Assembly: GCA_958450325.1 (NCBI GenBank)
Contig: OY288242.1
Span: 66,700,062-66,764,061 of the forward strand
Direction of reading: 5' to 3'
Source of the DNA: Agrostemma githago
Lineage: Eukaryota > Streptophyta > Magnoliopsida > Caryophyllales > Caryophyllaceae
Length of the DNA stretch: 64,000 nt
The notes below the pieces were generated by a model. It saw only the letters and a list, made by a program, of their open reading frames with translations. It was not told where the DNA came from and did no database searches. The translations under genes and the position numbers were made by a program. This document shows positions 24,620 through 36,292 of this stretch, in pieces (the first letter of the stretch is position 1; each line of letters begins with the position of its first letter).

Positions 24620-27054
24620 TGTGGACATGACATAGGTCCACCCCGACGCGGCCACGCGCGGGTTTGGGGAGGCGAATGAATTTCCATATGAGATGGATCG
24701 AATTGAATTTTAAATCGAAGTAGGATTCGCCACCGAATTTTGTGGTTATTCGGAACCATTCGAACCCACTCTATGTCGTAGTGGGCCATATTTAAAACAT
24801 GGCCGATTTCCGATGTCAGAGCTTATCGGGTTCGTTCCTTTGCAGTTCGATACCGATGCCGACTTGAGCGGTTTATCGTATATTGAATGACTCTCGTTGC
24901 CAATGGTTTCGGACATCCGGAAACCACGGTTCTGAGTAAGGGGTGAGGGTACGTGTTGGGAAGCTCATTGAGAACACCCAACCCCGCCCGCACTTAGCGG
25001 CCTTTACTAAGATATCGTTCGGTTTTGTGTACACGCGTTAGTTCGACGATTGAATGATATGCAGAGATTATTTTCCTAAGACATGTGAGGAAAATAAATG
25101 AATGGGTTGCTAAGTCATTTAATGCATGTTAAACTAATAACGTCAAAGTTATTTTAGCATGTGAATTCGTTTTAGTCTAATAAAACGAGGAAATAAATAA
25201 ATTGCTACAAACACGAGAAAACGAGTTAGTAACGATTGAATAATAATATAGCAAATAAACATACGAGATCGAGAAAATAAATATTAACCGAAATCTGGAA
25301 AATATTGTTAAAACGCGGTTTTGTATAAAAAACGAAGCTCGAAAAATAATAGAAAAGAACGAGAAAGGCGCGCGAAGGCAGCCGGCCGCGCGACTCGCCC
25401 GGGACGCCGGCGGGTCGCGTGGCGGCCTGTTTTCGGAAGCGGGTTTTTGGAAATTTCCGATTAAATCGCGTACGAATATTGCATAATTCGTACTCGACTT
25501 AATATTCTCGATATTCGTTATATTCGATAGTTGACTACGAAATCAATATCAAATATTTGGAATAGTTTTAGAAAAGATATAAATTTTAGAAATCGTATCG
25601 TAGAATAAATAATAATAAACGAACGAGAAGTTAAAAAAAAAAAGGTCTCGGGTTTCAGGCCCGTGCGCGAGTCGCCTGGGCATGGCGCGACTCGCGTGCG
25701 GGTCTGCCCGTTTTTATTATTTTTGTCGAAAATCGTTAAATTTTATAAATCGTGTACAAATATGGATTAATTTATACCCGATTTATATTTTCGATATTCG
25801 TCGTATTTGATATTCGAATATGAAATCGATATCGAATAGTCGGAAGGATTTTAGAAAAGGTTTTAAAAATAAAAAAAAATTGCTTCAAACGAAAAGTTTA
25901 AAAAAGATTTTGAACGAAAAAAGATGTAACGATTTTTACAATCGTCGAAATCTTAATATAATTCTTTTCGATACAATATTCGATTATAGAAAATCGATAT
26001 CATATTTTTAAGAATGTTTGATATAGGAAAATAGTTTTTTTTAATAGTATTGATATTAGAAAAAGAAAAAGACCGACGAAAGACCCGTAATAAAAAAAAC
26101 GAGAAGAAGAGAAGAGAAGAAGGAGAAGCGGGTTTGATTTACACGCTCAACCTACATGCTTTGTTTTCTCGGGATAAGGCTCGTCGGAAAGTGGCTTAGA
26201 CTTGGGAGCGTCGAGATGATGAGGATGAGTTTAGGGTGTCGGTTCGGACGGGTGGTTGGACGTCGGGTTTGGCCGGACGGTGGGGGGTTTCGTCGGTGTT
26301 TCGAGGTTTCTTCGAGAAGGTGTCGGGATTTTCTAGATATCGAGGATGTAGGATGTGTAAACCGTGAGTTGAGGCTGTTTTTTGGTGTTAATCGTGTGTA
26401 AAAACCGTGTTCAAATCGTTGTGTTTTGTGTTGGACGAGAGGTCCTATTTATAGGAATCGAGGTAGCCTTGCTTGTGTGACAAGAAATACCGGTTTGGAT
26501 AGGAAACACGAGAGTTCGAGAGGAAATCAAAGTCTCGTTTCTTGGTGAAGAAGTCATGAATCTCGGCTGGTGGAGGAGTATTTCGGCTGACTTGGGACGC
26601 CTAAACCGAGTGTTTGAGCTCGGTTTGTATCTGTTTCGGTTTCTGGATAGAATTCCTACTTGAGATCGAATTCTACCTTTAACAGAATTGTTTAATGTTT
26701 ATTGAAGCTGATATTTTGTAGGAATTTGAGTATGAATCAGCCGTGTGAAGTGTCACGGCTGACTCACGTGTCCCGGGAAAATCTTTGACCGGGTTTTGAC
26801 TCGGTCGCTAAAAGACGGTTTTACCCCTGGTGTCGGAATCGACCCAAATTAGTCTTATTTGACTCGAAACGACCCACTGGGCCTGGATTTGAGGTTGGTT
26901 TTGAAAGATTTGTACTCCTTAATAAGTCTAAACCAAATGTCCATGATTACAAGCCCATATCCGAGTCCATCAAAGCACGTTTACGTCCAATCATCATCGG
27001 GTGTTTGGCGGGAACTACTATAGACACCTGGCGGTCAAAATGTGGGTGTCTACA
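24620..27054 (-). repeat. 5' LTR of inner Tat element
   Basis: 2,435 bp, nearly identical to 12024-14463 (about 37 substitutions by eye plus A-run length changes). The minus-strand TATA box is at 26446-26453. The far end is followed by the CCGAG duplication at 27055-27059. Confidence 0.92.
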
Positions 27055-27059
27055 CCGAG

Positions 27060-28115
27060 GTGCACGACGGCGAGTGTGGTCCACACATGAACGCCCAAAT
27101 GCTAGTCCGGAAGATCATGGGACTCGGATACTACTGGAATAGCATGGAAACCGACTGCCATCTATATGTTAGACATTGCCATAATTGTCAAAATTTTGCC
27201 AATGTGCAGCATATGCCACCATCCATGCTGTACACCATGACATCACCCTGGCCATTTTCAACATGGGGAATCGATATAATCGGAAAGATAAACCCCTCAG
27301 GAACCGGAGGACATTGCTTCATTTTAGTAGCAATTGATTATTTCACCAAATGGGTCGAAGTTGAATCCTACCGTATTCTCAATGCCAAGCATGTCGCCAA
27401 GTTTATTCAAAATAAGATAATATGCCGATATGGGATCCCGCACGAATTCATCAGTGACCACGGGATCCATTTTCAAGCCGAGACAGCAGCATTATTAACC
27501 AAGTACAAAATTCAAAGGCATACATCTTCACCCTACCGACCCCAAACCAATGGGGCGGTAGAAGCGGCTAATAAAACAATTGTCACCATACTCAAAAAGA
27601 TGGCTGATAATTACCGGGATTGGCCCGACAAAATACCATTTGCACTTTGGGGATATCGGACCTCGATTCGTACTGCGACCGGGGCAACACCGTATTACCT
27701 TACATACGGGATGGAAGCGGTCCAACCTGTTGAGTTAGAGGTGCCGTCACTCAGAATCCTACTCGAGAGTCAAGTACCCGAAGCTGATTGGGTTCGAGCG
27801 CGATATGACTCGCTAGTCCTTTTAGACGAACGACGATCTCGTGCCCTCAATAATATACAAATCTATCAGAAGAGGATCCAACGGGCTTTCAACAAAAGGG
27901 TGAGGCCCAGAAACATCAAAGAAGGAGATTTGGTTCTCAAATCTGTTCGAGCTTTATTACCAGTAGACCCAAGGGGAAAGTTCAAACCTAACTGGGCTGG
28001 GCCATATTTGGTAAAGAAGATTCTATCAGGCGGAGCAGTAATGCTAACGGACCTGGAGGGGAATGAGTTCGTCAACCCGACTAACCTGGACCTGCTGAAA
28101 CGTTACTACCCCTAA
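27060..28115 (+). pseudogene. int: Integrase (outer Tat), open but severed from its gene
   Basis: It resumes the outer pol frame directly after the inner element. It has an HHCC module (GECGPHMN…RHCHNCQ), first Asp in WGIDIIGKINPSG, second in FISDHGIHF, Glu in PYRPQTNGAVEAANKT, and a C-terminal RVRPRNIKEGDL region. There are no stops until TAA 28113-28115. The coding sequence is undamaged over about 350 codons yet can no longer be translated with the rest of pol because of the 15-kb insertion. Confidence 0.9.
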
Positions 28116-28484
28116 CCCATCTCTCTCAATGTCATTCGCAAAAGTTTATTAAAAACATCTTTTTCAACATAAACTTTTAAAGACAAGTCAAAAGCTAGAA
28201 ATATTTATTCTACTGTTACAAGCATCTTGAACCAATAGTCTTGATGTATGTCGAAATTGCAAATTAAGTCTGAACTACGTTTGGTTTGATTCCGCTAATT
28301 GTGGATACGTAGGCAGCCCCTCAAAAGGGCACAACCACTGCAATCGAAAAAAAAATAGGAACGGTTTTTAATAAACTCCTTTATTTATTTATTTCAAAAA
28401 AAAAACCGATAAATTCGGAAAATTAAAAAACAATTCCCAAAAAAAAGCACACAATAAATAATACTAATTCTTAAATATTAAAAA
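28116..28484. other. Convergent spacer between integrase and opposite-strand ORF
   Basis: AT-rich, 369 bp in this copy and 366 bp in the inner copy. It carries A-rich runs and, on the minus strand, AATAAA near 28380-28395 that could serve as poly(A) signal for the opposite-strand ORF. Confidence 0.5.
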
Positions 28485-30262
28485 CTAAGGCATTTTTCCC
28501 TTTTCTTTGTCCTTAGCTTCCTTTTCCGTCCACCGACGTCGACGTAGAGGTGAACGCTCCCGAATCACCAAAGGAACCTCCTTGACCCGGGCACGTTTCT
28601 TCAAACTGGATTCGCCGGTCACCTCAGTCGGTCCTAGGCGGGCCCTCACCCTCTCGGGTAACCGGTCACGCGGACCTAGTCTATCTCGGACAGCTAGTTT
28701 CGGCCCGAGCCTCCTCTCCAAGTCACTAGCACCGGTCTCATTAGCTCGAGTCTTAGGTTTTGACTTAGAACCCGACTCCGGCTCGACGAGGGTAGTTGGA
28801 ATTTCCTCCTTATCAAAGAACCACCTGTTGTCTCTTACCGATTCTCGACGGGCCAAGTCAAAAGCCTCGTCAGTCTTCAAAGCTTTACGGGTCTCCTTGG
28901 ATTCCTCAGAAGTCCATTTTCGGTATGATTCGGAAACTCAAACGGTTTGACAAGGGCGAGGTATAGTCCATATGACATGGGTAAACCAGCGTTGTAGCCA
29001 CGTGTCACACATAGCGTCCGTCAATTGGAGCAAAACGCTAATGATTGCTTCAGTCTCGGGGATCTGCTGAAACGAACTGAACTGTCTCAGAATACGATCC
29101 GGCTAGATATGGACGGTCCAATCCAAAGACAAGATCACCAGATAACGGGCTTTGTCCCTCTTAGCTAATCCCGTCAGTTTTGAAAGGAACCACCAGATGA
29201 CATTCCATCTAATCAAAGGCCCGCCATGGAATTTTAGCTCTTCATCCCAATAGTTCCGATTTATGTGATGACCCGGGCTTATTCGTGGGGACCGTGAGCC
29301 AATTTGACAGCTGCGATATCTGGAGATGTTCACCGGGGGCTCTATGATTGACAGGCGCTCGGATAACCAGATCTGCAAAAAAAAATTCAAAAAGTCAGAA
29401 ACTTTCGAAAAATCAAAAAAATCATAAGTTCGAATTTTTCGGAAATTTTGGAAAAAAATTTTAAAAAAAAAAGGAAAAAGAAATTCAAAATTCGAAAAAA
29501 TTCGAAAAAAAAAGAAGAAGAAAATTTCGAAAATCTGGAAAATTTTTAAAAAAATTCAAATTTTTTTTTTCGGAAAATTCTGGCAATTTTTCGGAAAAAA
29601 GAGAAAAAACGGTTAAATACCTGCAAGGGGCAAATGCTTCCTGTCAATTGTCGATCCAAATCAAGTCTTTTAGCATCAAGGCCCATAATAATCTCCCCGG
29701 TTATCAGCGAAGCTGGGCTGTGACCTGTCTCCATCTGGTCAACTATGCTAATCAGCCTGATTTCGCCTAAACACGAGTCAGCGTCCATCCGACCTTCAAA
29801 GGCATATCGATGCATCATACAAAAGGCGAAAGCCCTACGCCTATGGGTAGAAGTGATTCTTGCGCCATTTGGGTTCATAAATTTGTCAGCCAGGTCAAAC
29901 AGGGAAACAGAATTCCCCTTTTCCATACGGGTTGTCTCAGCATGAGACAACCCAAGAAAATCCCTCAGTCTCTTCCTCGGGTCAGGATAAAAGGGAGGAA
30001 TAGCAGGACAAGCATTAGGGCACCAAGCCCCTACGACTGCAATCTCTTCAGGAAGGGGACATATTTCTCCCCGAGGAAAGGCAAAAACATGGTGGGTAGT
30101 ATCCCAAAAGGATAAGCAAGCATCCAAAAAATGCGAATCCACCTTGAGTCGTTGAAGCGGGAATAAAGCAACAATTCCCATTTGAGTTAACTGAACTCTA
30201 TCTTCGTCTCGAAAATTTTGAGCCCACGCGTGAAGCATCGCGGTCAGATGTTCAATACCCAT
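28485..30262 (-). pseudogene. Opposite-strand spliced ORF, plant-mobile-domain-like (outer Tat)
   Basis: Exon 1 is 30262-29621, again exactly 214 codons and starting MGIEHLTAML. The intron is 29620-29373, 248 bp with GTATTT…TTTGCAG ends, and exon 2 is 29372-28485. Key segments match the inner copy: FWDTTHHVFAFPRGEICPLPEE, HHINRNYWDEELKFHGGP, and the basic tail KKRARVKEV…RRRRWTEKEAK. Exon 2 has two stops: TAG at 29105-29103 and TGA at 28940-28938 (TGG in the inner copy). The splice sites are conserved although the intron lengths differ. The TATA box present in the inner copy is lost here. Confidence 0.75.
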
Positions 30263-31131
30263 TGCAGGAATTGTTTTTTTTGTCTTAAAAGTCTAAGGGA
30301 TTTTAAGATAAGAATAAAAGATTTGGAATGGAATATGAAAAATTAAGAGCAAAAAACCCTCTATTTGAGAAAATCCCTTTCCTAATCACCACAGGAATAG
30401 GAATTTTTATCACACCCCCTACTTCATCTAGGCATACAGGCCTAACCGGGGAATCTTAGGAATCCGAGTCAGAATCCGATCAGGAATAAGGTCATCCCAA
30501 GCATTTCCAAAAAATTTCAAAAAAAAAAATTCTTCAGCATTTTTTTCAAAAATCGGTCAAAAATCATTTCTTCCTCAGCGTGAGTTGGTGTTTCACCTAA
30601 ATGTTACATACAAATTGTGTCAGCATACAGGTACACCCAAGACTCCCGAAGAATTCTCAAAAAAAAAACTCCTCAGTGGAAGGCTCAGGCAACATTTTTT
30701 TACTAAAGAATCGGGATGTATCTGTAAGCAGATACACCCAGAGCTTCCAAGGCAAGCTCACACGCAATTCCAAGACGGGATGTGTCTGTAAACAGACACA
30801 CCTATAGCTTCCAAGGCAAGCTCCCGCACAATTCCTAGATGGGATGTTTCTGTAAACAGACACACCCATAGCTTCCAAGGCAAGCTCCCACACAACTCCA
30901 AGATGGGATGTGTCTGTAAACAGACACACCCAAGACTTTTCAGGCAAAGTCCCCGCGACATTATTGACATCTACCCAGGTACGATTTCTATCTTATGGCT
31001 GATGAGCCCTTCACGCAAGTCTAATGGACTATAAACGACCCGATCGGAAGTCTGTCAGGTCTTAATCCTCGATTGGCATGGTAGCTACTCTGAATTTCGC
31101 CTTGTCCAAGCCTCAGTCAGAGTGGGGGCTT
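30263..31131 (-). other. Region between opposite-strand ORF and 3' LTR
   Basis: It holds the upstream region of the minus-strand ORF, the 64-bp tandem repeats (listed separately) and the purine-rich tract AGAGTGGGGGCTT ending at 31131, which would prime plus-strand DNA synthesis. Confidence 0.6.
30713..30955. repeat. 64-bp tandem repeats with internal palindrome
   Basis: Units start at 30713, 30777, 30841 and 30905 (last one partial). Each contains GGGATGTGTCTGTAAACAGACACACCC or a close variant, a 9-bp inverted repeat around AA, followed by TAGCTTCCAAGGCAAGCTC. The inner element has only about two diverged units at 14637-14750, so the array expanded or contracted between copies. Confidence 0.88.
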
Positions 31132-33201
31132 TGTAGACACCCACATTTTGACCGCCAGGTGTCTATAGTAGTTCCCACCAAACACCCGATGATGATCGGA
31201 CGCAAACGTGCTTTAATGAACTCGGATATGGGCTCGAAATCATGGGCATTTGGTTTAGGCTTTTTACGGAGTACAAATCTCACAAACCCAACCTCAAAAT
31301 CGGGCCCAGTGGGTCATTTCGAGTCAAATAAGACTAATTTGGGTCAAATCCGACACCGGGGGCAAAACCGTCTTTTAGCGACCGAGTCAAAACCCGGTCA
31401 AAGATATTTTCGAGACACCCGAATCAGCCGTGACATCCCGTGAGTCCGGTTTGAGCTCAAACACTACAAAAATCAGCCTAAAAAACTATTAAACAATTCC
31501 GTTAAGGATAGAATTCGATCTCAAATAGGAATCTTATCCGAACACCCGATCAAACACTCGACCGAGCATCAAATACTCGACCGAGCAGCCTTGTTCCAGC
31601 CAGATTTCGTGGCTTCCACCCCAAGGAACGGAGTTCTCGTGCCTCTCGACTTCTTACGTTTCCTATCCAAACCGGTATTTCTTTTCGTCCAAGCAAGAGT
31701 ACCTCTTCTAGTATCAATCGATGACCTCACCTATAAATAGACCTTCACATTCAACACAAAAAAGATCAGTCATCAGACATCAGACATCAGTTATCAGTTA
31801 TCAATCATCAATTGTTCATATCATACAGCAAATTCATAGCATCCAAAAATAGCATCGAAATACCGATAAAATAACCCGACGAATCCGACCCCAAAAAACC
31901 GGCCGAACCCGTCACCTCACACGTCCCAAACCGACACCCTAACTCATCCACATCGTCTCGACGCTCCTGTGCCTAAGCCACTTTCCGACGAGCCTCATTC
32001 CGAGAAAACAAAGCATGTAGGTTGAGGGTGTAAAATCAAACCCGATTCTTCCCTTTTCTCTTCCTTTTTCTTTTCTTTTCGTCAGTCGGTCCATTTTTTT
32101 TAATATGGGTCGTTGTCGCATTTTTTTTATAATAGCCATATTACTAAATTATTTTCATAAAACAAAACATTCTTAAAAATACGATATCGACTCTCTAGTC
32201 GAATATCGTATCAAAAGAATAACATCAAACCTGTTGATGCTAGAAAATCGTTATACGGTCTTAAAAACATATAACAACGATTTTCAACGCGGAGGGAGTC
32301 AAACATCGTTTTTTTTTTTAATTTTACAAAGCGATTTTCAAACTTTTAAACCTTTTCCAAAAATCATTCCGAATATTTGATATCGATTTCATAACCGAAT
32401 ATCGAATACGACGAATATGGAAAATATAAATCGAGTATAAATTAATCCATATTTGTACGCGATTTATTAAAATTAACGACTTTCAAAAATGGACAAACCG
32501 GGACAGACACCCGTGCGAGTCGCGCCCCACCCAGGCGACTCGCGCGAGTGCCTGAAAACCGAGACCCTTTTTTTCTTTTTTTTCTTTTTCTCTTCACCGT
32601 TTTTCTAACGCAAAACAGCGGTTTTCTCGGTATATTTTCAGATTTTGACAAATCTTTTTTTTTGATCTTGGTCAACACGTGTTAATCCATCACGTGTCAT
32701 AATCCTTCTTCAAAATCAGGCATATTATCGTACTTACATCTTATTTAATTTATAAACCGTTACTAACTTGTTTGCTCGTGTTTGTAGCGATTTATTTTCA
32801 TCTTTTGTTTTATTAGACTAAAACGAACTTCACATGCTAAATATAACTTTGACGTTATTAGTTTAAGATGCATTAAACGGCTTAGCAACCCATTTAATTT
32901 TTCTCACATGCTTAGGGAAAATAATGTCTGCATATCATTCCACTATCGAACTAACGCGTGTACACCAAAAACGAACGATATCTTAGTAAAGGCCGCTAAG
33001 TGCGGGCGGGGTTGGGTGTTCTTTGTGAACTTCCCAACACGTACCCTCACCCCTTACTCAGAACGGGCCCGAACTCTCACAAAGTTCGGTGGCGACTTCT
33101 ACTTCGATTTAAATTTCAATTTGACCATCTCATATGGAGATTCATTCGCCTCCCCAAACCCGCGCGTGGCCGCGTCGGGGTGGACGTATGTCATGTCCAC
33201 A
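31132..33201 (+). repeat. 3' LTR of outer Tat element (2,070 bp)
   Basis: It starts TGTAGACACC and ends GTCCACA, followed by ATGTG at 33202-33206. Relative to the 5' LTR it lacks about 170 bp near 33063, with GAAC present at both deletion borders in the 5' LTR. It also has fewer CAGACAT repeats. The TATA box is at 31732-31739. Confidence 0.93.
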
Positions 33202-33206
33202 ATGTG

Positions 33207-34930
33207 TCGTGGTTCTGGTGGAGTGATCATCCGAACACTTCAGTGAGGAGATTAGTTAGACAAATGATTTCAGTCGCGACATTGACTACATTTCGGTGTA
33301 TTTATTTTTGACGGAGGATCGAGCGACCATTTTCTATTTTTATGAGCTCTATGAGATTAATTGCATTCAACCCAAATAAACGAGATAGACTCCAGTAGAG
33401 GTGTAGGTGTGTTCCCACCCACAGCCTAGTCCGAGTCAGAAAATGCATGTAACTTGACAGGAGAGTGTCAAAAATTAGGAAGGCCATGAGAGGAGGTGCC
33501 AACAAGTACCGGAGGATACGTTTGAGTGCCTTCCGGTAGGTGTCAGACAATATGTTTATGAATCGAGAGAGCTTTATCACGTGGAAGGCAATGTTGGGTC
33601 TTGTTATATAGAGATATTGAATTAATTTGATAATATATTGCACGAAACTCTATTTCATCAATGGAAGGTCCGTCTTCATAGAGAGTGACAGTGTGAGGTT
33701 AGGGGTGGTGTTGGTTCAAGAATAGAACTGTCTTGGTGGGAATCAACCCCAAGGAAGTAGAACACGGATCCGAGATCCTTGAGGGAGAACCGAGTTGCAA
33801 GGACATCGTTGAAGAAGCTAACAGAGGTAGGAGATGAACCTGTAACAATGATGCACGTCATCCATATAGACCAAAACAAGAAGATAAGTTAGCATAAAAA
33901 CCAAAAGACGATGTATCGGAAACAACATTGGTGAATTCGACACTGAGGAGTTCATTGTACAACTCCCGGGGTACCTATTTGAAGCCGTAAATGGCTTAGT
34001 GCAGGTGACAGATGTACACAGGATGGACATGGTCAACAAAATTAGGAGGTTGGAACATATCAACAATTATGTGGGAATTCTTTGGAGAAAAGCATCATTT
34101 ATGTCTAGTTGACTTAGTGGCCAACACCTAGCTTGTAACTGCAAGAGTGAAGACCATTCGAATTGTCTTCGGTTTAATGATGGGGCAGAATGTTTCAGAG
34201 TAGTCGACAATGGATTCCCGTTGGTAAAATCCCTTGCCGACCAAACGTTCTTTATGCTTGCTGATGGTGTCGTGGGCCCGTGGGGTATATATTTGGTTCG
34301 AAAAATCCATTTGCAAACGTCGATATTTTGGGTGGAGTGAGAGGGCACGAGTTGCCATGTGCATTTATAGAGGAGATTTGTGTGTTGAACCTCCATGGCG
34401 GTGCGCCACATGGGTTCGCAAGGGTTGATTTGTTAAACTAGGGTTCAGAGGGAGCTAGTTGGCAACGAGGTTGACTTTGATTAGCGTTTTGTGCATGTCA
34501 TTAGAGGCGCGTATGTTGTGGCGGTGAGGGCGGTGGTTACCGTGACAGTGGGAGGTAATGGGTTGGGGGGACGTGCGTGGTAGAGGGTTCAGGAATTGGG
34601 TGGTCAATTTAATAAATAAAGATCATAGGGGTGTGGGGTGGGTCTCTGGTTCTGAAATAAGGGTGAGGTGCGAAGATGAGGGATCATATGGGTTTGGTCA
34701 GGTAGGTGGGGTGGAAACGGGGTCTGGGGGAGTGGTGACGAAGGATGGTGGTGGTGAGGCTAGCTAGGTACCAATCCGAGGAAGTGAGTAGCGGAGTGGT
34801 AGGGGTGACGTTGTGAAAGGGTTATTCGTTCTCCACAAAACGAACATGACGGGAATTGTAGATACTATTGGTTTGTGGGTCGAGACAGAGGTAGACGTAT
34901 GATCGACTTTATCACAAGCTTAAATCAAAG
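33207..34930 (-). pseudogene. Copia pol remnant, integrase end and RT (part B)
   Basis: Continuation of the remnant at 3178-3431. On the minus strand, in order: SRHVRFVENE near 34850-34890 (integrase C-terminal motif, as in SRHV.F.E), a Pro/Ser-rich linker, the RT N-terminus (NLLYKCTWQLVP…KWIFRTKY), QLDINDAFL, YMDD at 33868-33857, FFNDVLATRFSLKDLGSVFYFLG, and QYLYITRPNIAFHVIKLSRF. Several frame changes and stops show it is long dead. It was the target site of the outer Tat insertion. Confidence 0.8.
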
Positions 34931-34947
34931 TTAAATTTCCTAAATAC

Positions 34948-35045
34948 TACTTCATCCCTCCGTCTCGCTCATTTGTTGTCCTTTTATAATATTTGTGAGG
35001 AGTGTTTCAATCAAAGGACAAGAATTGACCAAGCCGGAAAGAGTA
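34948..35045. mobile_element. Short Stowaway-like MITE, about 95 bp
   Basis: TCCCTCCGTCTCGCTCATTTG at the left is matched in inverted form by GAATTGACCAAGCCGGAAAGAG at the right, with TA at both ends. Related copies are at 40448-40498/50626-50670 and 59331-59415. Confidence 0.6.
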
Positions 35046-35388
35046 TTAATTTGGTAGCTAATGGTAAGAACTGTCAATTACTAGGAGGCAAGAGATGTTA
35101 TGCGGTCACTTGGGTAGAACTACATCTTACTGCGTCAATTGGTTTATTGGTTTGCTTAATTATTAACAGATGGTAAAAACTAATAAACAATAAGATGGAA
35201 ACAATAATAAAGGAAAATCTAGGGGATATGATTATGTCAAATTAGGATGATGAAGTCGGTATTGTCTAGGTTCTAATGCACTTTCCTTCCGGTCTATGCT
35301 AAGCATACAACGGGTCCTAGAGACTTCCAATCTTACTAGCTAGGTCGTATGCACTATTCATGGTTTAGTCTAGTTCTTATCCAGGCTT
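35046..35388. other. AT-rich intergenic stretch, nothing recognised
   Basis: No supported gene or repeat. Confidence 0.5.
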
Positions 35389-35396
35389 TTGATCTT

Positions 35397-35919
35397 TAGG
35401 GCCGGCCCATGGGCTGAGCGGTTCAGTTCTCGGCACCGGGGCCCAAGTAAAGGAGGGCCCAATATCACAGGTTTTGAAAAAAAAAAAACTAGCCTCCCAT
35501 ACGCTACAAGGGAGGGAGGGAGGGAATATCAAGCTTATGGAAAATATCAAAACTTTCCATATTCATTATTTCTTTCCCAATGTTTCCTTAATCATCACAA
35601 TTCAATATTATAGAATATAAATTTAAAATTTTATATTTAATTCATTCATAAATTATTCATTTTCCAAAGAAAAAAAATACATTATTACTTGCCTATGAAA
35701 TATTATGTTTAATTCGGTTTTATTTATTTATAAAAAAAAAATCTATATTTTTTTCCCTAGTATCATTGTATCAACTTCATTGTCAATTACTATTTCGAAT
35801 ATCAATGATGATTTATTTTTTCTTTAAAAAAAACTCTGTTTTATGTGATTTTTTAAAAATAAAGGGGGCCTCAAATCAAAATTTCGAACAGGGCCTCACA
35901 ATATCATTGGCCGGCCCTG
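35397..35919. mobile_element. hAT-like non-autonomous element, 523 bp
   Basis: The ends are TAGGGCCGGCC and GGCCGGCCCTG, an 11-bp TIR with one mismatch. They are flanked by 8-bp duplications TTGATCTT (35389-35396) and CTGATCTT (35920-35927) that match at 7 of 8 positions. Subterminal GGGCCC/GGGCCTC motifs are present on both sides and there is no transposase. An 8-bp duplication with these ends indicates hAT. Confidence 0.8.
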
Positions 35920-35927
35920 CTGATCTT

Positions 35928-36292
35928 AGGATTTGAATTAACAAACTAAAACTAAAATGTAGTCATAAATTAAGTACTAATCATGGATAGTATGAAATAG
36001 AGATAATAACACAACACCATATACCCAATTAAACAACATTACTATACTTACACTACATAATTCTACCACCCTGCTAAGAAGTCAAATAAGAAGTTTCATA
36101 CTCTCAAATTAAGGAGTTCCTTACCATTGTTCCACATAATAAGGAGCTCATGGAGTTGGTTTCTAAAGTAAAAAAAAAAAAAACTAGTTTCATGTATGGA
36201 AAAGAGGGGAGCACATAGAAAATATTAAACTTTTACCATTGAAGAGAAATAAGAAGTTTCATAACTAATAATGTGGATTTATGTGTCAATGA
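35928..36292. other. AT-rich intergenic stretch
   Basis: No gene seen. AAGAAGTTTCATA occurs twice (near 36090 and 36250), too little to name a repeat family. Confidence 0.5.

Larger units (their letters stand above)
12024..27054 (-). mobile_element. Inner Tat-clade retrotransposon, nested and inverted
   Basis: A 15,031-bp element on the minus strand inside the outer element's pol. It has the same architecture as its host: LTR, primer-binding site, gag-protease, pol, opposite-strand ORF, tandem repeats, LTR. The LTRs are 2,435 and 2,440 bp, differing at roughly 37 positions by eye (about 1.5%). That is less than the outer pair and consistent with later insertion. Its LTR is clearly a different subfamily from the outer LTR. 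Stops and small deletions make it non-functional. Confidence 0.93.
3432..33201 (+). mobile_element. Outer Tat-clade Ty3/gypsy retrotransposon
   Basis: A complete LTR retrotransposon on the plus strand, about 14.7 kb once the nested inner element is discounted. The order is 5' LTR, primer-binding site, gag-protease, RT, RNase H, second RNase H-like segment, integrase, opposite-strand ORF, tandem repeats, purine-rich tract, 3' LTR. It is flanked by ATGTG and sits in an older copia pol. A second RNase H and an extra antisense ORF before the 3' LTR are hallmarks of Tat relatives (Retand, Ogre, Grande). Coding regions carry many stops and a frameshift, so the copy is inactive. By-eye LTR divergence is roughly 2%, excluding indels. 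Confidence 0.93.

Noticed and set aside
30713..30955. Regular 64-bp repeats as a CRISPR-like array
   Set aside because: Units are directly tandem with no unique spacers, lie in a plant retrotransposon and have no cas genes nearby.
30657..30970. Minus-strand ORFs of 70-96 codons with repeated CLQTHP-like words
   Set aside because: They are translations of the tandem repeats in several frames, with no conserved protein.
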